64,000 nucleotides of DNA from positions 2,666,001 through 2,730,000 of the forward strand of contig OZ244119.1 in NCBI GenBank assembly GCA_965215755.1, given 5' to 3'. Shown here piece after piece: positions 7,423-15,902 of this stretch. The notes beneath the pieces are model-generated. The model was given only the letters and a program-made list of their open reading frames with translations, was not told the DNA's origin and did no database searches. Source of the DNA: Tectiglobus sp965215755. Its GTDB lineage: Bacteria > Pseudomonadota > Alphaproteobacteria > Rhizobiales > Hyphomicrobiaceae. Within the stretch, counting starts at the first letter, position 1. Every line of letters starts with the position of its first letter. A program made the translations under genes and the position numbers.

Positions 7423-8601
7423 TCATTGTGACTGTCGCGATTGGTTGTAGAGAACGCGAGGGCTGTCGGCTTGGCGCTTGGGAATGAACGGGGTTTTGGA
7501 CACGATTGCAGTGCGCTGCCCATCCCAGGTTTCTACGCGGACCTGTGTGTCAAGATCGGCATGCGCGGGCTTGATGAGAGCCAGTGCAATGTTTGTCTCT
7601 AACCTTGGAGACCAGGTGCAGCTGGTCAATCGTCCGATCGGGTTCTGATTGCTATCGATTATGCGCCACGGGTCCTCATTGGGGGCAAATCGTTCGCCAT
7701 CCAAACGCAAGCCGACCAACTTGCTTGCGAGCGGCTGATCTTTGGCTTTCGTGAGCGCTGCGCGGCCGACAAAAGGTGCGTCATGATCAAGTTCGACAAG
7801 GCGCCCGAGGCCGACTTGGTATGGTGTTTCTGAGGGCGTAACATCGACGCCTGCTGATAAAATACCAGACTCGATGCGCCGTGTCTGATTCACACTACCT
7901 GGGGCGACATTGCTTGATGCTCCCGCCGCCATGAGAGCATCAAATAACTCGTCGCCTAACGTCGCGTCTTGTAAGTAAATCTCGTATCCAAATTCTCCGC
8001 TCCAGCCTGTGCGCGAAATGATCAAATGCGTGTTGGCAAATGGCCGTGACGTCCACCAATAGTATTTCAGATCAAGGATGGACTCACCGAACAGGTTGGC
8101 CATAAGCACTGGTGATTTCGGACCCTGCACCTGAATGACCGAGACATTTGCATCACGAATTTTCACCTCCATCCCGGCGTTGATGGACAATCCAAGAGCC
8201 CAGTGTTCGAGATCCCAATCGGATGTTGAGAGCCAGTAGCGGTCTTCATCCAGTTTGAGAATGATGGGATCGGAGAAAACGCCGCCGGTTGGTGATGTAA
8301 TTAAGGCGTACTTGCATTGCCCGACTGAGCATTTGGACATATTGCGTGGTGTCAGGAGTTGAACGAAACGACCGGCATCGGGGCCGCTGATCTCGACCTG
8401 CCGCTCGCCCATCGCTGGCCAAAGAGCAACATCGTTGACGACCTGCCAGTACTCCTGATCCGGGTCTGCAAAGCTGCCGGAGATGTAGGTTCGATTGTAG
8501 ACTGAGAAGTTGCGGCAGCCATAGCGCCAGGCAGCTTCGAAAAACGCTCCTTTTCGAATCCTTGGCTGGAAGGCGATGTGTGCGCCAGTATGTTGGATCA
8601 T
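7423..8601 (-). CDS. GcvT/DmdA-like tetrahydrofolate-dependent methyltransferase
   Basis: 392 aa with the fold of glycine-cleavage T-protein. Sequence features closest to DMSP demethylase DmdA are seen: ERQVEISGPDAGRFVQLLTPRN at about 67-88 (shown by the GPDA and LTPRN blocks), GQCKYALI, DRYWLSTSDWD, VQGPKSPVLMANLFGE and GEFGYEIY. DmdA transfers a methyl group from DMSP to THF, giving methylmercaptopropionate. Related non-DmdA proteins share this pattern, so the substrate may instead be another N- or S-methyl compound. A DMSP lyase gene (dddL) lies 12 kb away, which makes DMSP plausible. It follows the DegS-type protease by 24 bases on the same strand. Confidence 0.75.
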   Translation of the reverse strand: MIQHTGAHIAFQPRIRKGAFFEAAWRYGCRNFSVYNRTYISGSFADPDQEYWQVVNDVALWPAMGERQVEISGPDAGRFVQLLTPRNMSKCSVGQCKYALITSPTGGVFSDPIILKLDEDRYWLSTSDWDLEHWALGLSINAGMEVKIRDANVSVIQVQGPKSPVLMANLFGESILDLKYYWWTSRPFANTHLIISRTGWSGEFGYEIYLQDATLGDELFDALMAAGASSNVAPGSVNQTRRIESGILSAGVDVTPSETPYQVGLGRLVELDHDAPFVGRAALTKAKDQPLASKLVGLRLDGERFAPNEDPWRIIDSNQNPIGRLTSCTWSPRLETNIALALIKPAHADLDTQVRVETWDGQRTAIVSKTPFIPKRQADSPRVLYNQSRQSQ

Positions 8602-8625
8602 TTGCTCAGCCTCGCTTGGTGCCTA

Positions 8626-9711
8626 CTAACCAATATCCGCGAGCACGATTGTAACCTCGCGTTGTTGGCCATTGCGCTGGACTGTTATCCGGGCGGCATT
8701 GCCGACGCCAACGCGCTCCAGCGCGTTGGCGAGTTCGGCGAAGTCCTGCACGTCCTTACCGTTGACGGCTATGATAACATCGCCCGTGCGCTGGGCTGCG
8801 CGATCGATCCCTACAAGCCCGGCCTCTTCCGCCGGTCCACCTGCTGCGACATCCATGATGACGACGCCTTGCACGTTGAGTCGCGATGCGAGTTCGGGTG
8901 GTGCCACTCGGATGCCGATACCTGGACGTGCAGGCTTGCCGCGCTGAATGATCTGCGGTGCGATCCGATTGACTGTGTCCACTGGTACTGCGAAGCCAAT
9001 ACCGTTGAAGCTTCCTGTGCCTGAGATGATAGCGGTGTTGACGCCGATCAAGCGACCAGCTGAGTCAAGCAGAGGTCCGCCTGAGTTGCCGGGGTTGATG
9101 GCGGCGTCGGTTTGAATGGCGTCTGGAATCTGTCGGCCACCTTGTGTTGGTAGGCGGCGGCCAAGCGCACTGACAACCCCGGTCGAGAGGCTACGGGTGA
9201 GGCCAAACGGATTGCCGATCGCGAACACAGCCTGGCCGATTTTCAGATTGCTGGAACGCCCAATCGGGATTGGTGTCAGGCCGAATGAGAGACCGTTGAC
9301 TTTGAGCACTGCGAGGTCATGGTCCGGTGAGCTGCCGATGATTGTTGCTGGTGCGCTATTGCCGGAGTCGAAACGAATGAACACGCGATCGGCGCCTTCG
9401 ATGACATGATGGTTGGTGATGACGTGGCCGGCTGAGTCCCAGATGAAGCCGGAGCCGGTGCCGCGTTGGCTTTGACCCTGGCCGAACACCGAGCGACCGC
9501 GGCGCTCCGTGAAAATGTACACAACGGAAGGCGCAGCGGACGTAAACACATTATTGGCAGTTTGCTCGAAACTCGCGAGCTCGCCACGTGGCGTGACATC
9601 GCGCGACGCATTATTGGTCAGCACGGTGTCGCGGCCGTAGGCGAAGATCAGGATCCCGCCGACGCAGACTGCAAGCAGTAACAGCCAATAGCGGTCAATC
9701 AGTCTTTGCAT
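8626..9711 (-). CDS. DegS/HtrA-type serine protease, membrane-anchored, one PDZ domain
   Basis: A 361-aa periplasmic protease with an uncleaved N-terminal anchor (about residues 8-25). A trypsin-like domain shows His102 in TNHHVIEG, Asp132 in HDLAVLKV and Ser210 in NPGNSGGPL; one PDZ domain covers about 260-355. The single PDZ and membrane anchor resemble DegS rather than two-PDZ DegP/DegQ. It would act in envelope stress sensing or protein quality control. The start at ATG 9711 has GAGGA ten bases upstream; a TTG at 9714 is possible. The methyltransferase gene downstream probably shares its transcript. Confidence 0.93.
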   Translation of the reverse strand: MQRLIDRYWLLLLAVCVGGILIFAYGRDTVLTNNASRDVTPRGELASFEQTANNVFTSAAPSVVYIFTERRGRSVFGQGQSQRGTGSGFIWDSAGHVITNHHVIEGADRVFIRFDSGNSAPATIIGSSPDHDLAVLKVNGLSFGLTPIPIGRSSNLKIGQAVFAIGNPFGLTRSLSTGVVSALGRRLPTQGGRQIPDAIQTDAAINPGNSGGPLLDSAGRLIGVNTAIISGTGSFNGIGFAVPVDTVNRIAPQIIQRGKPARPGIGIRVAPPELASRLNVQGVVIMDVAAGGPAEEAGLVGIDRAAQRTGDVIIAVNGKDVQDFAELANALERVGVGNAARITVQRNGQQREVTIVLADIG

Positions 9712-9954
9712 CAATCATTCGTCCTCTTCAGACCGGTGCCCCGATCGCGGAAGTCAGTTTCACATGCCTCACAACAGATAGATATTTCAAGACTAAGTTA
9801 AAAGTCTGCCCCAATCATTGAGCGCCTTGAGACGTGCCAGTGTGGAGAGGCTCATTGAGCTTTGCGCACTCATGATTTGGTCTTGCTCGGAACCCAGTTT
9901 GGCCCTGAAGTTGCGCCACGCTGAGCACAAGTCTGATGATGAGGAGTGATGCTC

Positions 9955-10260
9955 ATGGCTGTGAGAGATCTCTATGACAGCGGCGCAATTGAGGTGTTGG
10001 ACGGCCAGGGTGAAGAGTTTCAGGTCACCGTCCATGCGGGGGAAACCGCGATGTGGGATCAGAGCGCAACCGCAACGCTGACGTTCGGCACCGGCACCAT
10101 GTTCTGCTTCGCGACATTGGGTGAAGACGACTTGCGCCGAATTGCACGCGAGCTTGTTCAGGCGGCCAGTGTCATTCGGAGTTACGAGAAGGGCGAGCCA
10201 GGTGCGACGGCTCATCGGCCGGCTGGCAGACCCAATCTCACGGTCGTTTCGGAGACGTAA
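9955..10260 (+). CDS. Conserved-looking hypothetical protein (101 aa)
   Basis: An acidic 101-aa protein without signal peptide or membrane segment. It contains a beta-rich centre (FQVTVHAGETAMWDQ, ATLTFGTGTMFCFA) and ends in a helix and a polar tail. No family recognised. GAGGAG eight bases before ATG 9955 decides the start among GTG 9946, ATG 9949 and ATG 9955. It lies first in a rightward run with a small membrane protein and a glutathione transferase. A minus-strand frame (9793-10266) overlaps it but has no ribosome binding site and low-complexity composition. Confidence 0.65.
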   Translation: MAVRDLYDSGAIEVLDGQGEEFQVTVHAGETAMWDQSATATLTFGTGTMFCFATLGEDDLRRIARELVQAASVIRSYEKGEPGATAHRPAGRPNLTVVSET

Positions 10261-10357
10261 CCGCAACTCAACTTGGGTCTCTCTGGTTGCGTCTCTTTGG
10301 GCATTGTGAGACCGTTACCGCATAGTGTTTCCTTCCGCTGTGACAGGGATCGGTTTC

Positions 10358-10726
10358 ATGTATTTTGTTTCAGTCGCCGCCGCGTCATGCGTTGCTTTGA
10401 TTGTTGGTGGGTTACTGGTGCGCCGCGGATTGACCGGAGTGGCCAAGACTTACGTCATCACGACCTTCGTCCTTCTCATTGCAAACATTCTGAACCTGGG
10501 CGGGTTGATCAGCGTTGAGATCGCCTATGGCGTGCGCTGGTTGTTGCTGGCGCTGGTTCCAGCTGCGTTCATTTTGGCGGTGGTGGCGGTGAAGCGTGAC
10601 CGCGATGAGGTGATGGGGCGCCGGTCTGGTGACCGTGAGGCCGTGGCAAGTGCTGCTATCCTTTACGGCGCCGGCACGCAATACGAGGCTGGCGGAGGTG
10701 ATGCCGGCGGTGGTATGGAGACCTAA
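10358..10726 (+). CDS. Small inner-membrane protein, three predicted TM segments
   Basis: 122 aa. Hydrophobic segments at about residues 3-22, 31-51 and 56-77 are followed by a charged then Gly-rich cytoplasmic-looking tail ending GGGDAGGGMET. The ATG at 10358 is preceded by AGGGA at suitable spacing; an upstream GTG at 10325 is weaker. No family recognised. It is followed by the GST gene after 22 bases. Confidence 0.6.
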   Translation: MYFVSVAAASCVALIVGGLLVRRGLTGVAKTYVITTFVLLIANILNLGGLISVEIAYGVRWLLLALVPAAFILAVVAVKRDRDEVMGRRSGDREAVASAAILYGAGTQYEAGGGDAGGGMET

Positions 10727-10748
10727 TGGTTTCATAGGTGGGGGTCGC

Positions 10749-11378
10749 ATGCTGAAGGTCTGGGGACGCGCGAACAGTTCCAATGTCGTGAAGGTGATGT
10801 GGTGCATCGGTGAGCTCGGCCTGGCGCATGAGCGGGTCGATTGGGGTGGCCGCTTCGGTGGCAATGATGAGCCGCGCTATAGCACGATCAATCCGATGAA
10901 GCGGGTGCCGACACTGGAAGAGCCGGATGGCTTCACGCTATGGGAAAGCCATGCAATTGTTCGCTATCTCTGTGCCAAGCACAGTGCAGGCGGACTGTTT
11001 CCGGACGACCTGCGGGTGCGGGCCGAAGCGGACAAATGGATGGATTGGAGTTCGCTCTATCTGCAGTCCTTCAACTTTGCTTTCCGCATGCATCTGTTTG
11101 TGCTGCCCGAGTCAGAGCGCAAGCCGGAAGAAGTCAAGGCTGCGTCCGACAAGGTTGCACCGCTGTTTGCCATTCTCGATCAGCATCTGGCGGACAAGCT
11201 CTACCTCTGTGGCGACACGTTCACGATGGGTGATATCCCGGCGGGTTCGCTCGCGCATCGCTGGCTGACCTACGCGCCGGACCGGCCGGCAATGGCGAAC
11301 CTGGAAGCGTACTTTGATCGCTTGAAGCAACGCCCGGCGTTCGTCGAACACGTCATGAGTGTTTCGCCGGGCGATTGA
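10749..11378 (+). CDS. Glutathione S-transferase family protein
   Basis: 209 aa. The N-terminal thioredoxin-like domain has NSSNVVKVMWC and the glutathione gamma-Glu site KRVPTLEEPDGFTLWESHAI (Ser of WESHAI). The C-terminal all-helical domain is entered around residue 85, with the N-capping motif FTMGDIPAG near 160. This organisation is typical of bacterial theta/beta-like GSTs involved in detoxification or substrate activation. The ATG at 10749 is chosen because the domain starts there; the open frame upstream to 10629 overlaps the previous gene. No substrate is indicated. Confidence 0.9.
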   Translation: MLKVWGRANSSNVVKVMWCIGELGLAHERVDWGGRFGGNDEPRYSTINPMKRVPTLEEPDGFTLWESHAIVRYLCAKHSAGGLFPDDLRVRAEADKWMDWSSLYLQSFNFAFRMHLFVLPESERKPEEVKAASDKVAPLFAILDQHLADKLYLCGDTFTMGDIPAGSLAHRWLTYAPDRPAMANLEAYFDRLKQRPAFVEHVMSVSPGD

Positions 11379-11726
11379 TGGGTTTGATAGGGTCAGAAGA
11401 CGGATTGGAAATATTGGCGTAGGGTGTGCTAGCCGCTTGGCGGCGTAGCGCACCGTTTCACGGGCAGAGCCGCTTGATGCTCCGAATGGTGTGGGTGCGC
11501 TCCACCCAGGTCAATGTCGTTTAATCAGCAAGCATATCAAGCATCTCGGTCACCCACAACTGTCCACTTGGGCAGACCCTGATATCGACCGCTCCGTCAT
11601 CGCTGCGCAGGCAGGACGTTGTTGGGTGGTCCGAATGCTCAAAGTCTCACGGAGGATGCGAATAACCTTCTGTACACTCGCGGCTGATGGAGTTGCGCAC
11701 CATCTTGGACTGGGGTGAGGGGCTGC
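11379..11726. other. Non-coding gap containing a decayed copy of the oxyR 3' end
   Basis: No credible gene is seen. Positions 11521-11560 match 12392-12431 (the end of oxyR and its downstream flank) at 35 of 40 positions, all five differences being transitions. Weaker similarity extends about 15 bases to the left. Confidence 0.6.
11521..11560. repeat. Imperfect direct repeat, copy 1 (of oxyR 3' end)
   Basis: Forty bases beginning TTAATCAGCAAGCATATCAA, 35/40 identical to 12392-12431. Read on the minus strand, this copy would encode VVGDRDA-stop, parallel to VVGDQNI-stop of oxyR. The spacing between copies is 871 bases. Confidence 0.75.
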
Positions 11727-12314
11727 CTATCGCAGGAAAGTGTGTCCGGTTTCTTTTTGCTCTCTCTGGCTCGCGAGAAATCCAATTGATGTCAAAACGC
11801 ATAGTAGAAGCGATTTCAATTGCACCAACGCGCAAATGGTAAGTTGGATCAGAAATTCATCTTCAATGATTGACATATTCATTGTTTCGGCGGCCCAGAT
11901 TGCTAACCAAGACGTCACAACGAATCCGAACCATTCGGCGATCCATCCGTTGTAGACAAGCTTGAGCGTGTAGGCCGACAAATAAGCAGTCGCGGAAACA
12001 GCAAAAAATTCGCATTGGTCCATTTGACTATGCCACCATGGCAGATCTTTCAGATTGCATGTAATCGAACCGAGCAAACCCAGGCCGATAAAATGCAAGA
12101 TTAGAAAGCGCCGAGACGTAGTGACAAATCTTTGGCAATCAAGAATTGTGATCAAGCCCACGAAGGATCGCGCGACTTGGCAGATATACTCAACAAATTC
12201 GGTTGAGAGTTCAGATGGATTGCGAACTTTATCTGGTGCTGGAAGAAGATCTGTCCCCAGTGCCGCGCTTATGTCGTCGAGTATCAAGCTTGTCAGCAGT
12301 CTAATGTCGAACAT
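11727..12314 (-). CDS. Hypothetical membrane protein (195 aa)
   Basis: A 195-aa frame with four or five hydrophobic segments (about residues 70-90, 105-125, 130-150, 160-185). It is poor in Gly/Ala and rich in Leu, Ile, Phe and Ser, with AT-richer codons than its neighbours. No family recognised and no clear ribosome binding site. It lies exactly between the two copies of the oxyR-end repeat, which suggests it arrived by insertion or duplication. It may be a genuine foreign gene or a remnant. Confidence 0.45.
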   Translation of the reverse strand: MFDIRLLTSLILDDISAALGTDLLPAPDKVRNPSELSTEFVEYICQVARSFVGLITILDCQRFVTTSRRFLILHFIGLGLLGSITCNLKDLPWWHSQMDQCEFFAVSATAYLSAYTLKLVYNGWIAEWFGFVVTSWLAIWAAETMNMSIIEDEFLIQLTICALVQLKSLLLCVLTSIGFLASQREQKETGHTFLR

Positions 12315-12391
12315 TCGATTGGTTGGCGGTGTGTTAGTCTGGATATTGGCGCGGGCTGGTAGCGGCGCCTTTGCCCAGACAGATTGTCATT

Positions 12392-12431
12392 TTAATCAGC
12401 AAACATATCAAATATTTTGGTCACCCACAAC
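12392..12431. repeat. Imperfect direct repeat, copy 2 (functional oxyR 3' end)
   Basis: Begins TTAATCAGCAAACATATCAA and includes the last eight codons of oxyR on the minus strand. Partner of 11521-11560; see that entry for the comparison. Confidence 0.75.
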
Positions 12432-13349
12432 CTCACCCACCATTTCGCCTATGGCATCGAAGTCCTGCTTGCGCGGTGAGCTCTTGCGCCAGGCGAGGCC
12501 GACGGTACGGCTTGGTTCGGGGGCTTCGAAGGGTATCACCTGGACGTCGCCATGGCGGGCTTCAACCGCAACACTGATCTCAGGCAGGAGTGTTAGGCCC
12601 ATACCGTTGGCGACCATTTGGACGATCGTCGACAGACTGGATGCGCCAAAGGTGTCGAGGTTGTCGACCTGGCGGAGTTGGCAAAACGCCAGCGCCTGAT
12701 CGCGTAGGCAATGGCCTTCCTCAAGAAGTAGCAAGCGTCCGTTTTCAAGCAGCTCGGGGCTGGCACGCAGCTCAGTGCGTTTGCGTTTTCGACTGCCACC
12801 GGCTGACGGTGACGCGGCCTCTGGTTGCCAACCAGGCGGTGAAGCTAAGAGGAAGCGGTCTTCGAAGAGATCCAGTGTTTCGATTTCGGGATGATCGATA
12901 GGTAAGGCCAGCAATAGGAGATCAAGCTGGCCGTCGATCAGTTCATCGACCAGGTTCTCTGTCAGAGTTTCGCGGATGCGCAGATCAAGACCGTCATAGC
13001 GATCGCGTAGCTTTGGCAGCAATGGCGGCAGGATGTAGGGCGCAATCGACGGGATGACGCCGAGGCGCAATGTTCCGGTGAGTAGCTGATTGTGGTGGTG
13101 GGCATAGTCACTCAGATCGCGGACCGCGTTAAGAACCGATTGGGCACGCTCCAGGATCTCATGGCCAGCCTCTGTCAATTGCGCACCCTGCTGGCGGCGC
13201 TCGAACAGCTCCAGATTGAGCTCCTTTTCAAGCTCGCGGATCTGCATCGACAAAGCGGGTTGCGTGACGTTGCAGAATTCTGCTGCCCTGCCAAAATGAG
13301 CGTGCTGGGCGACGGCTGAAAAATATCGCAATTGTTTGAGCGAGATCAT
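12408..13349 (-). CDS. oxyR: Hydrogen peroxide sensor, LysR-family activator OxyR
   Basis: 313 aa LysR-type regulator with an N-terminal winged HTH (residues 1-60, RAAEFCNVTQPALSMQIREL). The regulatory domain contains LLLEEGHCLRDQALAFC, i.e. Cys214 and Cys223 spaced like the peroxide-sensing C199/C208 of Escherichia coli OxyR. It is divergent from katG with 158 bases between starts, the standard arrangement in alphaproteobacteria. A short basic, low-complexity insertion (about residues 178-196, GGSRKRKR) before the sensor loop is unusual. Oxidation would form the disulfide and activate katG. Confidence 0.94.
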   Translation of the reverse strand: MISLKQLRYFSAVAQHAHFGRAAEFCNVTQPALSMQIRELEKELNLELFERRQQGAQLTEAGHEILERAQSVLNAVRDLSDYAHHHNQLLTGTLRLGVIPSIAPYILPPLLPKLRDRYDGLDLRIRETLTENLVDELIDGQLDLLLLALPIDHPEIETLDLFEDRFLLASPPGWQPEAASPSAGGSRKRKRTELRASPELLENGRLLLLEEGHCLRDQALAFCQLRQVDNLDTFGASSLSTIVQMVANGMGLTLLPEISVAVEARHGDVQVIPFEAPEPSRTVGLAWRKSSPRKQDFDAIGEMVGEVVGDQNI

Positions 13350-13507
13350 TGCAGACGGTCCTGATGGTTGATCCTCATGGATCGGCCAATGAAGCTATCA
13401 GTTTTTCTTATGGGAATATCTATGTAATCCGATTGGACCTGATGGCAAAGAGCAATTAGTTAACGACGCGCGGACGTGTGTCCGCACCGCACGATGGGAG
13501 AGAGACG
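13350..13507. promoter_or_regulatory. oxyR-katG divergent promoter region
   Basis: Contains an AT-rich core at about 13393-13430 (CTATC, TTATGGG, ATATCTATG) suited to an OxyR tetramer site and the two divergent promoters. I could not match the full four-element ATAG/CTAT consensus, so exact operator boundaries are not claimed. Confidence 0.5.
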
Positions 13508-15685
13508 ATGGACGATAGCCCCCTCAATTATAAAACCGGTGCCTGCCCGGTCATGCATGGCGGCAATACTGGAACAGATAATTCAGTCACCAAGTGGTGG
13601 CCGGAGTCACTGAACCTGGACATTCTGCATCAGCACGACAATCCGACGAACCCGATGGATGCGGATTATGATCACCGCAAGGCTGTGCAGGCCCTCGATT
13701 TTGAAGCGGTTAAGGCAGACGTCAAAGCACTGATGACCGACAGCCAGGACTGGTGGCCGGCTGACTGGGGGCATTATGGCGGGTTGATGATCCGGCTGGC
13801 CTGGCACTCTGCTGGCTCTTATCGCCTGGGGGATGGCCGTGGTGGCGCGGGTTCCGGCAATATCCGCTTTGCTCCGTTGAACTCATGGCCTGACAACGCC
13901 AGCCTAGATAAGGCCCGCCGACTGCTCTGGCCCGTAAAGAAAAAGTACGGCAATGCACTGAGCTGGGCCGATCTCATTATCCTCTCCGGTAACATGGCCT
14001 ACGAGTCTATGGGACTGAAGATGTTTGGCTTCGGTTTTGGCCGGGAAGATATCTGGGGACCTGAAAAAGACGTCTACTGGGGCTCTGAAAGTGAGTGGCT
14101 GGCACCATCCGAGAACCGCTACGGCGATCTGGAAACACCAGGCACTTTGGAAAACCCACTCGGCGCTGTCCATATGGGTCTGATCTACGTCAACCCGGAA
14201 GGCGTGAACGGCAATCCGGATCCGGCGAAGACCGCTCTCCACATTCGCGAAACATTTGCCCGTATGGCGATGAACGACGAAGAAACCGCGGCCCTGACGT
14301 GTGGTGGTCATACCGTCGGTAAAGCGCACGGCGGTGGTGATCATGCCAATATCGGTCGTGAACCAGAAGCCTGCCCTGTGCATGCGCAAGGGTTTGGTTG
14401 GTCGAACCCAGGCCAAGACGGCAAAGCAACCAACGCGTTCACCTCAGGCATCGAAGGTGCGTGGTCGAAAGAGCCGACGAAGTTTGACATGGGTTACTTC
14501 GACTACCTGTTCGGTTATGAGTGGGAGCTGACGAAGTCGCCTGCCGGTGCCAATCAGTACCAGCCGGTTAACATGCCGGACGATGAAAAGCCGGTTGACC
14601 CGACGGACCCATCCGTGCGCCGGATGCCGATGATGACCGACGCCGACATGGCGATGAAGGTTGATCCTGCGTACAACGCGATCTGCCAGAAGTTCATGGC
14701 TGATCCAGAGTACTTCAAGGATGCTTTCGGGCGAGCATGGTTCAAGCTTACTCACCGCGATATGGGGCCGAAAGCTAATTACTACGGTCCTGATGTTCCT
14801 GGCGAAGATCTGATCTGGCAGGACCCGATTCCCGCCGGTTCAACCAGTTACGACGTTGATGCTGTCAAAGCGAAGATCTCTGCCAGCGGTCTGTCATCTG
14901 CAGAGATGATCGCAACGGCATGGGACAGCGCGCGGACTTTCCGTGGTTCTGACAAGCGCGGCGGTGCGAACGGTGCGCGTATCCGCTTGGCACCACAGAA
15001 GGACTGGGCCGGCAACGAGCCTGAGCGTCTTGCCAAGGTGCTCGGAGTACTTGAGCCGATTGCAGCGGAAGCAGGTGCCTCTGTAGCAGACGTCATCGTA
15101 CTGGCAGGTAATGTCGGTCTCGAACAGGCGATCAAGGCTGCTGGTTCCAACGTCAAGGTTCCGTTCTCGCCAGGACGCGGTGATGCGAGCGATGCGCAGA
15201 CCGATGCTGACAGCTTCTCGGTGCTTGAGCCATTGGCGGACGGTTTCCGTAACTGGCAGCTCAAGCAGTATGCTGTCTCGCCGGAAGCGATGATGCTCGA
15301 CCGTGCCCAGCTGCTGGGTCTGACCGGTGCCGAAATGACGGTGCTGGTCGGTGGTATGCGGGTTCTCGGCGCCAACCATGGTGGATCTGCACACGGTGTC
15401 TTCACGGATCGTGTCGGTCAGCTGACCAACGACTTCTTCGTCAATCTGACGGATATGTCGATGAGCTGGGAACCCAAGGGCGATGGCACGTATGAGTTGA
15501 AAGACCGCTCTTCTGGTACTGCGAAGTTCACCGCGACGAGCGCTGACCTTGTGTTCGGCTCAAACTCGATCCTGCGTGCTTACGCCGAAGTCTATGCTCA
15601 GGACGACAACGCTGAGAAGTTTGTGCGTGACTTCGTGGCTGCGTGGACCAAGGTTATGGATGCTGATCGGTTTGACCTCGCTTAA
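13508..15685 (+). CDS. katG: Catalase-peroxidase
   Basis: 725 aa, full-length KatG. The distal active site is RLAWHSAGSYR (Arg96, Trp99, His100). Tyr227 in MGLIYVNPEG and a Met in ARMAMNDEE form the Trp-Tyr-Met adduct typical of catalase activity, and the proximal heme ligand is His268 in GGHTVGKAHG. The duplicated C-terminal domain is intact. It removes hydrogen peroxide in the cytoplasm. Start ATG 13508 has a GGGAGAGAG site; GTG 13478 would only add a non-conserved tail. Regulated by the divergent oxyR; an intrinsic terminator follows. Confidence 0.97.
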   Translation: MDDSPLNYKTGACPVMHGGNTGTDNSVTKWWPESLNLDILHQHDNPTNPMDADYDHRKAVQALDFEAVKADVKALMTDSQDWWPADWGHYGGLMIRLAWHSAGSYRLGDGRGGAGSGNIRFAPLNSWPDNASLDKARRLLWPVKKKYGNALSWADLIILSGNMAYESMGLKMFGFGFGREDIWGPEKDVYWGSESEWLAPSENRYGDLETPGTLENPLGAVHMGLIYVNPEGVNGNPDPAKTALHIRETFARMAMNDEETAALTCGGHTVGKAHGGGDHANIGREPEACPVHAQGFGWSNPGQDGKATNAFTSGIEGAWSKEPTKFDMGYFDYLFGYEWELTKSPAGANQYQPVNMPDDEKPVDPTDPSVRRMPMMTDADMAMKVDPAYNAICQKFMADPEYFKDAFGRAWFKLTHRDMGPKANYYGPDVPGEDLIWQDPIPAGSTSYDVDAVKAKISASGLSSAEMIATAWDSARTFRGSDKRGGANGARIRLAPQKDWAGNEPERLAKVLGVLEPIAAEAGASVADVIVLAGNVGLEQAIKAAGSNVKVPFSPGRGDASDAQTDADSFSVLEPLADGFRNWQLKQYAVSPEAMMLDRAQLLGLTGAEMTVLVGGMRVLGANHGGSAHGVFTDRVGQLTNDFFVNLTDMSMSWEPKGDGTYELKDRSSGTAKFTATSADLVFGSNSILRAYAEVYAQDDNAEKFVRDFVAAWTKVMDADRFDLA

Positions 15686-15723
15686 TCGACGTGAGCGTCA
15701 CATAACTTTCTAGGACACTTGAG

Positions 15724-15762
15724 GCCCGGCTGTTCTTAATTGGAGCAGCCGGGCTTTCTTTT
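15724..15762 (+). terminator. Intrinsic terminator of katG
   Basis: Perfect 9-base stem GCCCGGCTG / CAGCCGGGC with a 13-base loop, followed by TTTCTTTT. It starts 38 bases after the katG stop. Confidence 0.9.
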
Positions 15763-15844
15763 GCTGATCTGCCATGACGTGTGTTCGCTCAATAGAATTG
15801 CTGCGCTTTGCAGAGCGGCAGTGTAGGTTAGCGGCGTCAGGGGT

Positions 15845-15860
15845 GCTGCTTTCAAGCAGC
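15845..15860. promoter_or_regulatory. Perfect 7-base hairpin/palindrome before the DUF4392 gene
   Basis: GCTGCTT-TC-AAGCAGC, about 43 bases before the predicted start of the following gene. It could be an operator or a leader hairpin; no T-run follows. Confidence 0.35.
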
Positions 15861-15902
15861 GCCGGCCTGTTTTGGGATTGGCGGTAGTAAGCGGGCAGTC
15901 GA

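Noticed and set aside
9793..10266. 157-codon minus-strand frame opposite the 101-aa hypothetical gene
   Set aside because: The plus-strand gene has a GAGGAG site and balanced composition; the minus frame has neither.
13393..13430. Exact OxyR operator
   Set aside because: CTAT/ATAG-like words are present, but I could not fit the four-element spacing, so only the region is annotated.
13904..14416. 170-codon minus-strand frame inside katG
   Set aside because: Shadow of a strongly conserved gene in high-quality frame.
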